The notes beneath the pieces are model-generated. The model saw only the letters and a program-made list of their open reading frames with translations. It was not told the origin of the DNA and did no database searches. A program made the position numbers and the translations under genes. Shown one piece after another: positions 13,001 through 31,452 of a DNA stretch of 64,000 bases. Source of the stretch: Pararge aegeria (lineage: Eukaryota > Arthropoda > Insecta > Lepidoptera > Nymphalidae); NCBI RefSeq assembly GCF_905163445.1, contig NC_053191.1, forward strand, positions 14,632,001 through 14,696,000. Reading direction: 5' to 3'. How positions within the stretch are numbered: position 1 is the stretch's first letter; each line of letters starts with the position of its first letter.

Positions 13001-16000
13001 ATAGGAAGAACTAACTAAGTAACGTTATAGTTCTATGAGTAATTTTTCGATTATGGAGTATTTGAACCCTAAGAAAACCCTAAAAACGAACAATTAAATC
13101 AAGATTTGAAATATTTTGAGTTCACTATTGTATTTATTGGTTATGAATGCGTGAATGAAAATGGAAGATTTATTTTAATCAAAACAAACTCTCTATTTCT
13201 ATAAAGTTTATCTTAGCTCTCTTTTATCTAACAATATTAGTCTAAGATCCCGCTGCAAAATCACTACGTTCATTAAGTAGTGAGTCAAACAAACATTTTT
13301 ACATACTTTTATGAATAGGAGAATACACTGATAACACCGCAGCCAGTCAAAAGTGGCCGCAAGTAATTTTAATTAAATTAATGTTAATTAATATTCAAAA
13401 AAAAATTTCGTTCACCTCTCTTTGAAATAAAATATCATCCACATCATAACAATGCATGTAAAGAATTCTAAAATCAATAGGTGCCGTTGCACACTCGGCC
13501 GCAACTACCTCGCAGCCAGGTGTAAGCAGGTAATATTTTGATATATTTATACGTTTATGACTTACACGGATGTTCTTTATATCAAATTAAAGCTAATTTT
13601 TTTTCTAATATTATGATATATTTCTGCCTGTGAAAAAATAGCCGCAAATTAGGAGTGCTATCTGTTAAAAACGCGAGATATCCGAGATAAAATGAGAGAG
13701 AGTTAGCGCGCAACGCCACTTGTTAGATGAGGATGGCGAATGCCAGCTGTGTGAGTATTTAAAGCCATTGCGCATGCGTCGATAGATAGGGTTCTCAACA
13801 GTGCAGCTGAGTTATTATTATATTATAACCATGTTTTGGAAATCGTTATACACAATGCTGTTGATATTATTTATTTATTAACATTGATCAATGAGTTAAC
13901 ATTTAAAAAAAATGAAGAAGTGTTTTTTGTGTAGTAAAACTAATAATATATTGGATTTTAATAATTCATCTTTTAAGAAGTGTTATTCAATGTTAATGTT
14001 TCGCCGCAAAAAAAAATATAAATATTTTGATATAATTTTAACCGTTGAATCTACTGATGATTTTGGATACCATAGGGAATGTGTGAAATTGGCATTCGCC
14101 ATCCTCATCTAACAAGTGGCGTTGCGCGCTAACTGTCTCTCATTTTATCTCGGATATCTCGCGTTTTTAACAGATAGCACTCGCAATTTGCGGCTATTTT
14201 TTCACAGGCAGAAATATATCATAATATTAGAAAAAAAAATAGCTTTAATTTTATATAAAGAACATCCGTGTAAGTCATAAACGTATAAATATATCACAAT
14301 ATTACCTGCTTACACCTGGCTGCGAGGTAGTTGCGGCCGAGTGTGCAACGGCACCTATGGATTTTAGAATTCTTTACATGCATTGTTATGATGTGGATGA
14401 TATTTTATTTCCAAGAGAGGTGAACGAAATTTTTTTTTGAACATTAATTAACATTAATTTAATTAAAATTACTTGCGGCCACTTTTGACTGGCTGCGGTG
14501 TTATCAGTGTATTCTCCTATTCATAAAAGTATGTAAAAATGTTTGTTTGACTCACTACTTAATGAACGTAGTGATTTTGCAGCGGGATCTCGTACTATAT
14601 TGACAGAAAATATCAAAAAAAAAATATGTAACTCTGCTTATTTCCTATTGCAATAAAGTTAACAAACTTTATTGCAATAGGAAATAAGCAGTTTGACCCG
14701 TGCCGGGGTCTATATACACTTACCGACTAATAACGCAAATATTTTATAATGCAGATTGACAGTATTTTTCTTAAAATATAAATATTGCAATAAGATTAGA
14801 GGACATATAATATAATTTTAACGTATTACATTGTAGTTGCCGGGTATTGAAACCGGACCCACTTGAAATACCACAGCGCTAAAAACTGCGTCACAGAAAT
14901 ACATTTACCTTCTTCCTTCCATTCCTCTTAGCGAACTCAAAGGCGAACCGGCAAACTCGTTCAGAGTTAGTGGCGGTTACCACTTTCATGGACTCGATCA
15001 CGCCATAAACAGATTCGTGCTCCAACATAGCGTACTCGCCTTCGGTGTTTTGTCTATAAACAGAAATTATTAATTTTCTAAAGGACGTAACGTGGTCACA
15101 AATTATCGGAAACAACTGAGCTAACTATTCTAAAATTCTTACCTCAAGGTGTGGTATTTTTTTGTTTGTATTATCATATTTTTCATTTTGAGGCGCTTAT
15201 GAGGATATAAGTTTATTAAAAAAAACTGAATTTATATATTTTTCATCCGTCAAGTGTCAGTTCCTTTAACATTACGAAACGCCGAATAGGTGTTGTAAAT
15301 TTAGTTGGCGCTAATCATCATCTAAGTTTTGGTGAAAGTGTTGCTCTCTACGCATCTCCCAAACCATTAGGCATCCGATATAAGCGTTAAACAGGCAATC
15401 GTGTTTTGCTATACCACCCAAAACCTACTGGACATAGAGATCTGGACGGTATAGGTCAGTTTGACGGCCGATTGGCGCAGTTTGCAGCGACCCTGCTTTC
15501 GGAGTCCCAGCCGTGCGTTCGATTCGCACTACTGGAAAATGTTTGTGTGATGAGCATGAATGTTTTTCAGTGTCTGGGTGTTTATATGTGTATTATTCAT
15601 AAAAATATTCATCAGTCATCTTCGTACCCATAACACAAACTACGCTTACTTTGAGGCTAGGTGGCGATGTGTGTATTGTCGTAGTATATTTATTTATTTA
15701 TTATTCATAGGTCATATCAATGAGGTAACCAGCCGAAGGAACACTTTGTACCAGAGAACCCATGGTTGCTTACCTGATAATAACAACATCGATGTCCTTA
15801 TGCCTGGTAGTCACGCCGGGGAAGGATTTACAGTTCAACACGTACGCGTACATGTCCAGTTCGTTACGCAGTGCTACGTTGCGCGACGTTACGTACGCCG
15901 CTTCGCTTTTTGTTTCTATGTTACCCTGAAAGTGAAAAATATGTTAAGAATCTTTAAGTGGAACATTTTTAGGTCAAGATAGGGAATAATTTAATGCAGC

Positions 16001-19000
16001 AATAAAACTGGTGTTCCTTTAAAATTTAATTTTACTTCCTGTGATTATCATCATCACTGAAACCGATATTAGTTTACTGTTATACTCTTTGCTGTAAACT
16101 TTTTTTAAATATTGGATAGAAGCAGGCGTTACTTTGCGGAAATCCATGATATATTATGAAAAATATGCTTTGTTTGCCATGGTCTGCAATGAATAATTTA
16201 CAATTATTAATTGTAAAGTCAACATTTTCTGAGGAGGCTCCGGTTTCGGAGCGAAACAATGCAATCAATAATTGTTCAAAACACAATTATTTATTGTAAA
16301 GCCAACATCTCCCGAGTATGCTCCGGTTTCGGAGCGAAGAGTGCGTAGAGGGTACATTGCCGAAGATCTGTTTGGTGTGGAGTATAAGGATTGAAGAGAT
16401 TATAGATTCTCCTGCTTTTCGTCGAGTATAGCAAATTTAGCTTCATTTTTATAGTAAATCTTTTGGCTGACGGAAATTAATTTGACAGTAGGAATCGATA
16501 TATAGTAATAATAAGCCTTAATTACTGATTTACAGATTTCTGACAATTTACAAAAAACTAGTTTTTGCACATAGATTCGGGTCCGAATCAGTGTGTCCTG
16601 CAGATTCATAGGCCTCATTCTAATCCTTTCCATTATTTTCTATCTTTTGCAGTTTTTAACCACAGCAATCCGGATACCTTTTTAATGTCATCAGACCATC
16701 TTTTCAGCTGCCTTCCTCTTTTTCTTTTAGTATTTTCTTTTAATATTAGTATTGCATTGTAGGGCCCATTACGTTAGGAATCACTAAAGATAGAAAAAAA
16801 AAATTCAAAAAAACATCAGGAAACTCAATATGAGAAATAAAAGCTTAGTACCCACATACTGCTGTTAGATTTATAATATTAAGTAGGGATACTACTGAAT
16901 ATAAATAAAATAAAATAAAATAAAAATAAATATCTCTTTGTATGAAAATATCATTAGAAGAATCTGATTAACCATATTGCAGGGAATATAGTAGTGTATC
17001 TAAGGACATTAGAGTCCCATGATGATGAAATGGCTGCCTCAAACTGTTAAGTGAAGTATTGGTAAACTCCCCCCTAAACAAAGTGGATAGACAACATCAA
17101 GTGTAGAATAACTTACAGATCATTAATAAATAAAACAAGCTTGGTTGGTTACAAAAGTTGGTCGGGATAACAAAAAGAATACCTTAATTCCAACACCATT
17201 CCTCTTGATAGTAGTAATAGCGTACTGCACATCCTCATCGTTGTCTACTGTGGGGTCGATATCCACAACCTCGAAATCTATCGGTGCTCCAATATACCTG
17301 AAAAATTTATAACTTATTATGAATATGTACTTTGTTTTTGATATTATTATCATCATCATCATAATCAACAGGCCCACAACTCGCCCGGGTAAGAACTCTC
17401 AGCTATGCCAGTTTCCTCACAAAGACTATATCTATATATATAAAAGAGAACGTGTGTGGGTATGTTCCGTATAGGCTCCGAAACGGCTGGACCGATTTCA
17501 ATGAAACTTTCAGGGAATCTCCGGATTGACCAGGTGAGTAATCCTGTAAAGTTTGGTGACGAGCGGAGCACTCCTATTTTTGAACTGTCAAACTGTGAAA
17601 TACAGCTTTTATTTACTATGATGATATTCTATTGTTGGGTGTACATGGGTGTAGATAATGATCTTCACCCGCTCAAGAGAATAGAAGAGAATGAATACGG
17701 AGAGAAGTAAATGATTTAATATATTATGAGACTTAAATGAAAAATATAATGATGTAAGTTTATTGTTTAAATAAAATAAAGCAAAATCTAGCCCGGCAAA
17801 GTGGGCTGGGTACGCTAGTATATTAAATATACAATACTTAACCCCCTCATTGAATTTATGTTGATGTTGAAAATACCCAGCTTATTTTGCTTTGAACTAT
17901 GCTAGTAAAGGAGTTATGAAATGTACATATAGTAAATTCTGTGCAGCGTGTGACGGCAGATCAGAATAAAATGGTCACCATCCATCCTCTTTTAGCTCCC
18001 TTGCGGGTGTTTTTGAGTCAACTGTGGGAGTATAATGGAGAATGGACAGCATTATCTGTCATACTATTACCATCTACTTTAATCATCAGCGAAATTATGG
18101 GCAAACCCTTCCATTAGAGTCTGTAAGAGTCTGTAGTCCAAGCATGGACTGTTATAGGTTATTGATGATAGCTAATGCTGTGCGAATGAATCATTTCCAA
18201 TAATTAAACATGAAAAAACCAGCATTCCTGATTTGATCATTAATATAATATTGTATACATAATTGTATATAATTCCTTTTTATATAAATTGACATGTTGG
18301 AACATATTGTCAAGCCCTCCACACTCATCCATGAGAATTATGGCAATATTTTTATAACTTTATGTTAATCCAATAAGTATGCTATGAAAACATATACTAC
18401 TGGCATTTTGAAGAGTAGGCAAACCAATGAGTCTGAGATGATTACTTGCAAAGTTTTTAATTGATTTCCACATTCACTAGTGTAATTATTTATTTAATTA
18501 TTCTTATTTTATCCTTAGTAACATTTCAACTAGTTCAATGTTTTTTTTTGTTTATTTCATTAATTCATTTATCCTGATGTATACTGGGAATTTTGACTTT
18601 GAATATTTCATCATAAACATCATATAATATAAATAAAACAACATTATCAACAGAGCGTTTTGCGTTCAAAATCGTGTACTATACATTGTTATTTATTTCA
18701 CGTGATTTATCGTCATCCTTAGCTTTAATTAGATGCTGTATCAGATTACAGTACTAGTACTCGGTAATCATAAGAGCTAGATAGTAAAAAACTCACTTGA
18801 TAATGTCCCTGACGTAACCCATAACTTCAGGGCCAATTCCTCCTCCAGGTAACATGGTGACGGCGTGACGACCTCCATACTGCGCCACAGGAATGATCTT
18901 CTGCTTGCGAATTACAGGAGTTTTATGTTGTAGGTCAAAATCCGAAAGCTGGGCAGGGGCGGCAGCTGAGCTATACGCCGCGCCTCTTAGCTCCGGTACG

Positions 19001-19032
19001 AGCCGAATTTTAGACAACAACCTTACTGCCAT
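10002..19032 (-). CDS. Idh3g: NAD-dependent isocitrate dehydrogenase, gamma subunit, mitochondrial
   Basis: Regulatory subunit of the mitochondrial TCA-cycle enzyme that oxidises isocitrate to 2-oxoglutarate. Exons on the minus strand: 19032-18797, 17297-17183, 15925-15774, 15053-14909, 12760-12615, 11628-11477, 10666-10527 and 10082-10002. The phases join without a break into 1,167 nt (388 aa; the human protein is close to 390). Residues 1-35 are Arg/Ala/Ser-rich and acid-poor, like a mitochondrial presequence. Motifs include YGGRHAVTMLPGGGIGPE (52-69), RHKDIDVVIIRQNTEGEY, VTTVHKANIMKL and NLYGSIVSNVLCGLLGG. The Asp residues that bind metal in the catalytic alpha subunit (DILSD-type) are replaced here by Ser and Asn, and VTTVHKANIMKL fits gamma. 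The last exon is read through to a TAA at 10002-10004. A possible donor (GGTAATAT at 10022) would instead call for one more short exon that I could not find. Confidence 0.93.
10105..10375 (-). mobile_element. RTE-like LINE fragment (reverse-transcriptase core)
   Basis: Read on the minus strand, 10375-10275 gives AFDSIETWAVLESLHRRQVD and then WRYIEVLRCIYKTAS. This matches the block around the first catalytic Asp (..DYEKAFDS..) in RTE-type reverse transcriptases of insects. Further on, a broken copy of the next block (GVRQGD-type) is visible with frameshifts. It is a dead piece in the last intron of IDH3G. Confidence 0.7.
10735..10990. repeat. Fragments of a common SINE-like repeat
   Basis: The words CTCAGGTTTCCTTACAATG and TAGTCTACCACGCAGGCC parallel CTCAGGCATGTAGGTTTCCTC and GTAGTCCACCTTGCTGGTCC in the COPG intron (39155-39235). 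The same family appears near 59410-59560. The ends are not defined. Confidence 0.4.
13245..14590. mobile_element. Foldback element with 500-bp inverted arms
   Basis: The arm 13245-13744 is repeated in reverse complement at 14091-14590 with only scattered differences. Both arms begin at the outside with AGATCCCGCTGCAAAATCAC. Between them is a unique 346-bp centre (13745-14090). Similarity weakens but continues about 10 bp outside each end (CAATATTAGT against CAATATAGTA), so the true termini and target duplication are uncertain. The element lies in the IDH3G intron between exons 4 and 5, well clear of the splice sites. High arm identity suggests a fairly young insertion or arm-to-arm gene conversion. 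I cannot assign a superfamily. Confidence 0.9.
13912..14112 (+). CDS. Small open frame in foldback centre, putative zinc-binding CxxC...HxxC
   Basis: The 66-codon frame occupies the unique centre of the foldback element and runs 22 bases into its right arm before the stop. Residues MKKCFLCSK give a CxxC pair at 4 and 7, and GYHRECVKL gives a HxxC pair at 54 and 57. A cysteine at 24 and a basic run FRRKKKYKY lie between them. Spaced CxxC and HxxC pairs are typical of small zinc-binding modules in transposon-encoded DNA-binding proteins. That resemblance is the only support for function. It may be the relic first exon of an autonomous relative, or chance. A TATTTAAAG word near 13756 lies upstream. 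Confidence 0.3.
   Translation: MKKCFLCSKTNNILDFNNSSFKKCYSMLMFRRKKKYKYFDIILTVESTDDFGYHRECVKLAFAILI
14634..14691. repeat. Perfect hairpin, 27-bp arms
   Basis: Arms at 14634-14660 and 14665-14691 are exact reverse complements around AACA. It lies 43 bp outside the right end of the foldback element and is not part of its arms. Confidence 0.9.
15463..15707 (+). mobile_element. SINE, family A (tRNA-derived)
   Basis: It begins GACGGCCGATTGGCGCAG (A-box-like) and contains GCGTTCGATTCGC (B-box-like). A conserved body (GTGTGATGAGCATGAATG, TTCATCAGTCATCTT, AACACAAACTACGCTTACTTT) leads to a TATTTATTTATT tail. Sister copies lie near 26.7, 27.1, 30.9, 44.7 and 62.7 kb. It sits in the IDH3G intron between exons 3 and 4. 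Confidence 0.85.
16085..16365. mobile_element. Unclassified repeat, second copy near 49.2 kb
   Basis: GGATAGAAGCAGGCGTTACTTTG, AAATCCATGATATA, TTGTAAAGTCAACATTTTC and TTTCGGAGCGAA recur in the same order at 49205-49390. Within this copy the GTAAAGTCAACAT...CGGAGCGAA block occurs twice (about 16210-16255 and 16295-16340). It lies in an IDH3G intron. Confidence 0.6.
16898..16926. repeat. (TAAAA)n microsatellite
   Basis: Five near-perfect AATAAA/TAAAA units lie in an IDH3G intron. Confidence 0.75.
17430..17822 (+). mobile_element. Helitron-like or related non-autonomous repeat
   Basis: The block CGAAACGGCTGGACCGATTT followed by CAATGAAACTTTCAGGGAAT is a widespread insect repeat sequence that I associate with non-autonomous Helitrons. 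The block ends with TCTAGCCCGGCAAAGTGGGC and TACGCTAGTAT. The class is an inference from memory. It lies in the first intron of IDH3G. Confidence 0.5.
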
Positions 19033-19129
19033 ACTTTTAATATAAGAATATCCAGACGAAAATTCGCAAGTATTGGATAATCACAGGAAGTAAAATTAAA
19101 TGACAGTTTAGTTACTGAATTTTCCACTA

Positions 19130-19138
19130 AAGATGGCG
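19130..19138 (-). promoter_or_regulatory. YY1/Pho-type site close to IDH3G start
   Basis: AAGATGGCG on the plus strand is the reverse complement of CGCCATCTT. It lies about 100 bp upstream of the IDH3G start codon, a usual position for a YY1-type promoter or initiator site. The match is to the known consensus; binding is inferred. Confidence 0.4.
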
Positions 19139-20047
19139 TGGTAAGGGCATATGTCACTGTTAAATACCAGCTGTAAGTCTGTGCTGCCATATAAATAAAT
19201 ATACCGTATTTAAACGGATTATATACGAAATGCTAGCTGACCCGGCAAGCGTAGTTATGCCATAAATGTATTCGTGACTATTATGGTTTTTAAATAAATG
19301 ATAACTTATATATTGTAAATGTGTGTGGAGAAAAATTCACAAATAATCTAAATATCAGAAAAATAGAAAAAACCTCATATTCACTCAGCAATGCGGTTTG
19401 AAGTAAAGGTACTTCACGACTTTTTCTCATACCCTAGCAAATATTATACTTATTACAATGCTTTCAAAATAAAGTCATAAAATGGCTTTAAATACACGCC
19501 GACGACGACTACGGCTACGGCTCGTATATAACATATAGTTCTAACGAAAAATAAACGTTAAACTAAGCTTTGTCACCCTTGTGCCTACAATTTTACTATT
19601 CATTACAATTCGTCGATTTTGGTTTATGTATAGACCATAGGTATAATATATATATATAATAAGAGCTACTAATATATATATAGAGTTAATACGTTTTTTC
19701 AGAAGTTTCCACGAAGTTTTACAGCACTGAAAGGCAGAATGCTGGAAATGAGAGCAGAAGTGGTGGCAACACTATCCCTAAATCTTATAGAGACACTATC
19801 AAGATGGCACCACTAGTTCTTGCAATCCTTATTCATTGATTTCAAGGATTTTGTTAAAAATATGTTTCCAAGAATAAAGATTAATTTTATAATACAAATT
19901 CAATAACTATACAAGATAAATCATATCAAATAAAAATAAAAATATTTTTATTAAATGGTAACATTCTATGTTTTTTTCTTTTATGAAGTAGCGTGTGTTG
20001 CTGCTTTTTAGTTTTTCTTTGACGGAGTTTCGGCAATGGGAGCGGGC

Positions 20048-20102
20048 GTCCATTTTGCATCGCCATATTGAAATTGGTCGGACATCTTTGGACGCCATGT
20101 TT
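20048..20102 (+). promoter_or_regulatory. Cluster of YY1/Pho-type GCCAT sites
   Basis: Within 55 bp lie GTCCATTTTG, CGCCATATT and CGCCATGTTT, all in the same orientation and about 20-30 bp apart. The last two fit the YY1 consensus CGCCATNTT exactly. The cluster is about 190 bp before a candidate YY1 5'-UTR splice donor, so it is placed for autoregulation. Confidence 0.45.
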
Positions 20103-21088
20103 AGTCGGACATATTTTATAAACATTTTCGCGTAAATTTCAAATATTTTTGAGCACTTAATATAAAACTTTTTTTCACTGAAGTGTGTGCCATAGATTGC
20201 AGTGAAAATTGTCGGGAAAAAAATCGTGCCTACGCAATAATTCATATTTGACTCCAGGGGGCCGTGCAGCTTTTGTTACAATCTAAATAAAGGTAAACTA
20301 TTTCCACCAAAAACAATCATACTTTTTGACACATTGTAACAAGTGTTTTCAAATTTCTATGTATTTACACTCAACGGTAGGTTCAAGGGGTGATAGAAAT
20401 GAAGGTCATACAACGGAGGTTGGTCTTGTGAAAGATTGGCGTGGTCGTTTTATATAATTGTTGGAAAAAAACGTTCATACACCCGGCCGGCCTCGATGTC
20501 AACTAACCAACCAAACAAACTAACGAATATTCGTAATTTTATACTAGGTCTTACGGACTGTAAACAGTAGTAGACCGCATCGACGAACTTTGTAAATTTA
20601 TTAAAGCATGTGGACTGATTCGTAAGTTGATATAAACACTTGCTTACAGCAAAACTTGTTCGGAATGTGTGACGCCCATTCGCGCTTATCGGCCTATAAA
20701 AACATACAGTAAGCTGTTTTCCGTTATTTGTGAAGCCGTAATCTAAAAATAACTACATTAAACTCATAATAGGGTTCATTAGTATTAAATAATGGGGAAT
20801 GTGAACTGTGCAGGCTAATAAGTGTCAACTTCAGTTGCTGTAACTGTATAGTAACTGTAAACAAAAGGTGACAGTTTTTTTTTTTTTTAATAACAGAGGC
20901 ATTGGCATTTTGACTTTGGTGTGTAATGCTAAATCTAATATTTGAGAATACATTTTCTTAGGCACTTATTATCATTATAAGTTAAAATTCGAATCCATGG
21001 GTTCTTATCAGTATTTTAACATTCCTGTATACTGGAACAGTGCTTCTCAACTATCATTTATGATATGGAGCATATTTGTTAATATTTT

Positions 21089-21143
21089 TAAATGGAACAA
21101 TGAAACTGTACAAACTATATCTACAGTTTCATTGCTCCATTTA
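21089..21143. repeat. Hairpin, 22-bp arms, one mismatch
   Basis: Arms at 21089-21110 and 21122-21143 pair except for one A/C position, around an 11-base loop. It lies between the YY1 upstream cluster and the first YY1 coding exon. Confidence 0.8.
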
Positions 21144-21637
21144 AGTATATTTACATATAGAAGATTGTTGGAAGGCAAATCTTATAGCGGGAATGTAATT
21201 TATTAAGCCATGTATTAGGTGTAAATAATAATCATCATAATCTCAGTAGAAGAACATCCACTAGGTGCTGGAGACAAGTATTTATTATCACATACCACAG
21301 TGTTGTTTTCCTGATATCCAGGGACTTCATCAGAAGTTGCTATCACTCTGCCTGGTAGAAAAACTAATAATAGCCGTGTTATACGTTGGGTAGATTGATA
21401 ATGATATATAAAGAAAGATTATTTTATACAGTAATGTAATAGTCAACATTGTTTGTATATGTGTGGTTGGAGAGATTAATATTCATCAAATAAACACTAA
21501 GAATTACCAATCTGATCATAATTGATTATATACCTACTATATTAATTATGTACATTTACATAATTAATCATTACTACTTTTTTTTTATCTATCGTCTTTT
21601 CATCTCCAGATAAGCTCGGCCCTTCAGTTAAATCAAG

Positions 21638-30233
<8,596 letters not shown>

Positions 30234-30878
30234 AACGAACTTGCGTGCACGCGCATATACATCCGTGGATGAACATTAGTGATATGTGAATAATGGTGAT
30301 AGTGACAAAAGTTAAATATTTAGTGACAAAATGTGTGAAAATGACACTTGATTGTAATTTGAAGAGAAAGTTGCTAACACTACTTGGCCACAAAATATAA
30401 AAACTGTTATTTTGTCAGCTGTTAGTGCCTGGCATCATTATATTTTCCTGTGGCGTGCATGATTGTGACTTGCAGACAAATTGCAGTAGCCTTAGTATAA
30501 GATGTGCTCTCATAAGGATTCGTTTTCGCAAATCAAACTGTATCGTCCAAGTTAAATGGGCCTAGCGTCACTCGTTTTAGAGTCAGAAATTATATAGATT
30601 TTTATATTCAAAACGTTCTGCCAAAGTCCTATGTAAAGAACCGTAGGCAAATTTGAGCTTTAATACAATATAAATAAGATCCATTTTACTCGGATGTACA
30701 AGTATTTTGATTCTCAAGCAAATCTTGCAGAATTAAGCCTGGAATACTCATGCGACTCGAAATGCTCTCAGAGTGCATACATACATCATTATTGCTCATG
30801 AAAGCACGGGCCTCTGAAGCATAGCATAAGCTTACTTGAGCAAAACTTTTTTCTAGCATTTAGCTTTGAGATAGATGC

Positions 30879-31112
30879 GACGGCCGATTGGCGCTGTGAG
30901 CAGCGAGTCTGAGTCCAAGACTGGGTTCGATTCTCACAGCTGGAAATGTTTATGTGATGAACATGAATATTATCCAGTGTAGGTGTTTATCTGTATTCAT
31001 TTATATTATTCATTAAAATATTTATCAGTCATCTTAGTCACCATAACACAAGCCATGATTACTTTGGGGCAAAATGGTGATGAGTGTACTGTCATAGTAT
31101 ATTTATTTATAG
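30879..31112 (+). mobile_element. SINE, family A
   Basis: GACGGCCGATTGGCGCTGTG, a B-box-like GGGTTCGATTCTC, the shared body (GTGATGAACATGAATATT, TTATCAGTCATCTTAG) and a TATTTATTTAT tail. It probably lies in, or just after, the YY1 3' UTR. Confidence 0.8.
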
Positions 31113-31282
31113 TCTTCCCGTTGTCTGTCTTTATATGGTTAGATCTTTATAACTATGTAACACCTTTTGATGTGGCTTTTTTTAACCTACATTGCACACG
31201 TGCGAAGCCTGGGCGGGTCGCTAGTGCATAATAAATGGATCTATTTTTGTTTTAACACTTTGTAATGTTAAGATATCTATCA

Positions 31283-31452
31283 AATGCAAGCTTGCATAAT
31301 TCACGTTCAGACAAGCTTCTGACCTAACGCCACATGCAAGCTAGCACAAAAAATAGACTGAAAATAGCCGGCTTATGCACTAGCATGCTCTTTTTGTATG
31401 CCACTAAATAGCATTTGGTCCAAACTTGCATGCTCATGTGCTACTACATAGC
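31283..31452. repeat. Cluster of GCATG/CATGCAAGC words
   Basis: In 170 bp there are CAAATGCAAGCTTGCA, CATGCAAGCTAGCA, ACTAGCATGCTC, CTTGCATGCTCATG and ATAGCATGTG, most centred on a GCATGC or AAGCTT palindrome. It may be a decayed short tandem array or a set of binding sites in the YY1 3' UTR. Confidence 0.4.

Larger units (their letters stand above)
19033..21637. promoter_or_regulatory. Shared upstream region of IDH3G and YY1 (divergent genes)
   Basis: The start codons of the minus-strand IDH3G (19032) and plus-strand YY1 (21638) face away from each other across 2.6 kb. Four GCCATNTT matches occur within 1 kb: reverse strand at 19130-19138 and 19801-19808, forward at 20062-20069 and 20094-20101. 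A related CCATTTTG lies at 20050. A possible splice donor AAAG|GTAAAC at 20292/20293 could end a YY1 5'-UTR exon that joins the acceptor at 21608-21609. There is no TATA box I would trust. Short pieces of the CTAG-headed repeat lie near 19227. Confidence 0.55.

Noticed and set aside
13912..14112. Reading the foldback-centre frame as a host gene
   Set aside because: Its stop lies in the transposon arm and no splice-linked exons or conserved family were recognised. It is listed only as a transposon-associated open frame.
15463..15560. Possible tRNA gene
   Set aside because: A- and B-box-like words are present, but no cloverleaf with an anticodon arm fits, and the unit recurs with a constant 3' body, so it is a SINE head. 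The same holds for 26661, 30879, 44660 and 62727.
19907..20245. 112-codon minus-strand open frame between IDH3G and YY1
   Set aside because: Low-complexity composition (Ile/Lys/Phe), no homology signal, and it coincides with the likely promoter and YY1-site cluster.
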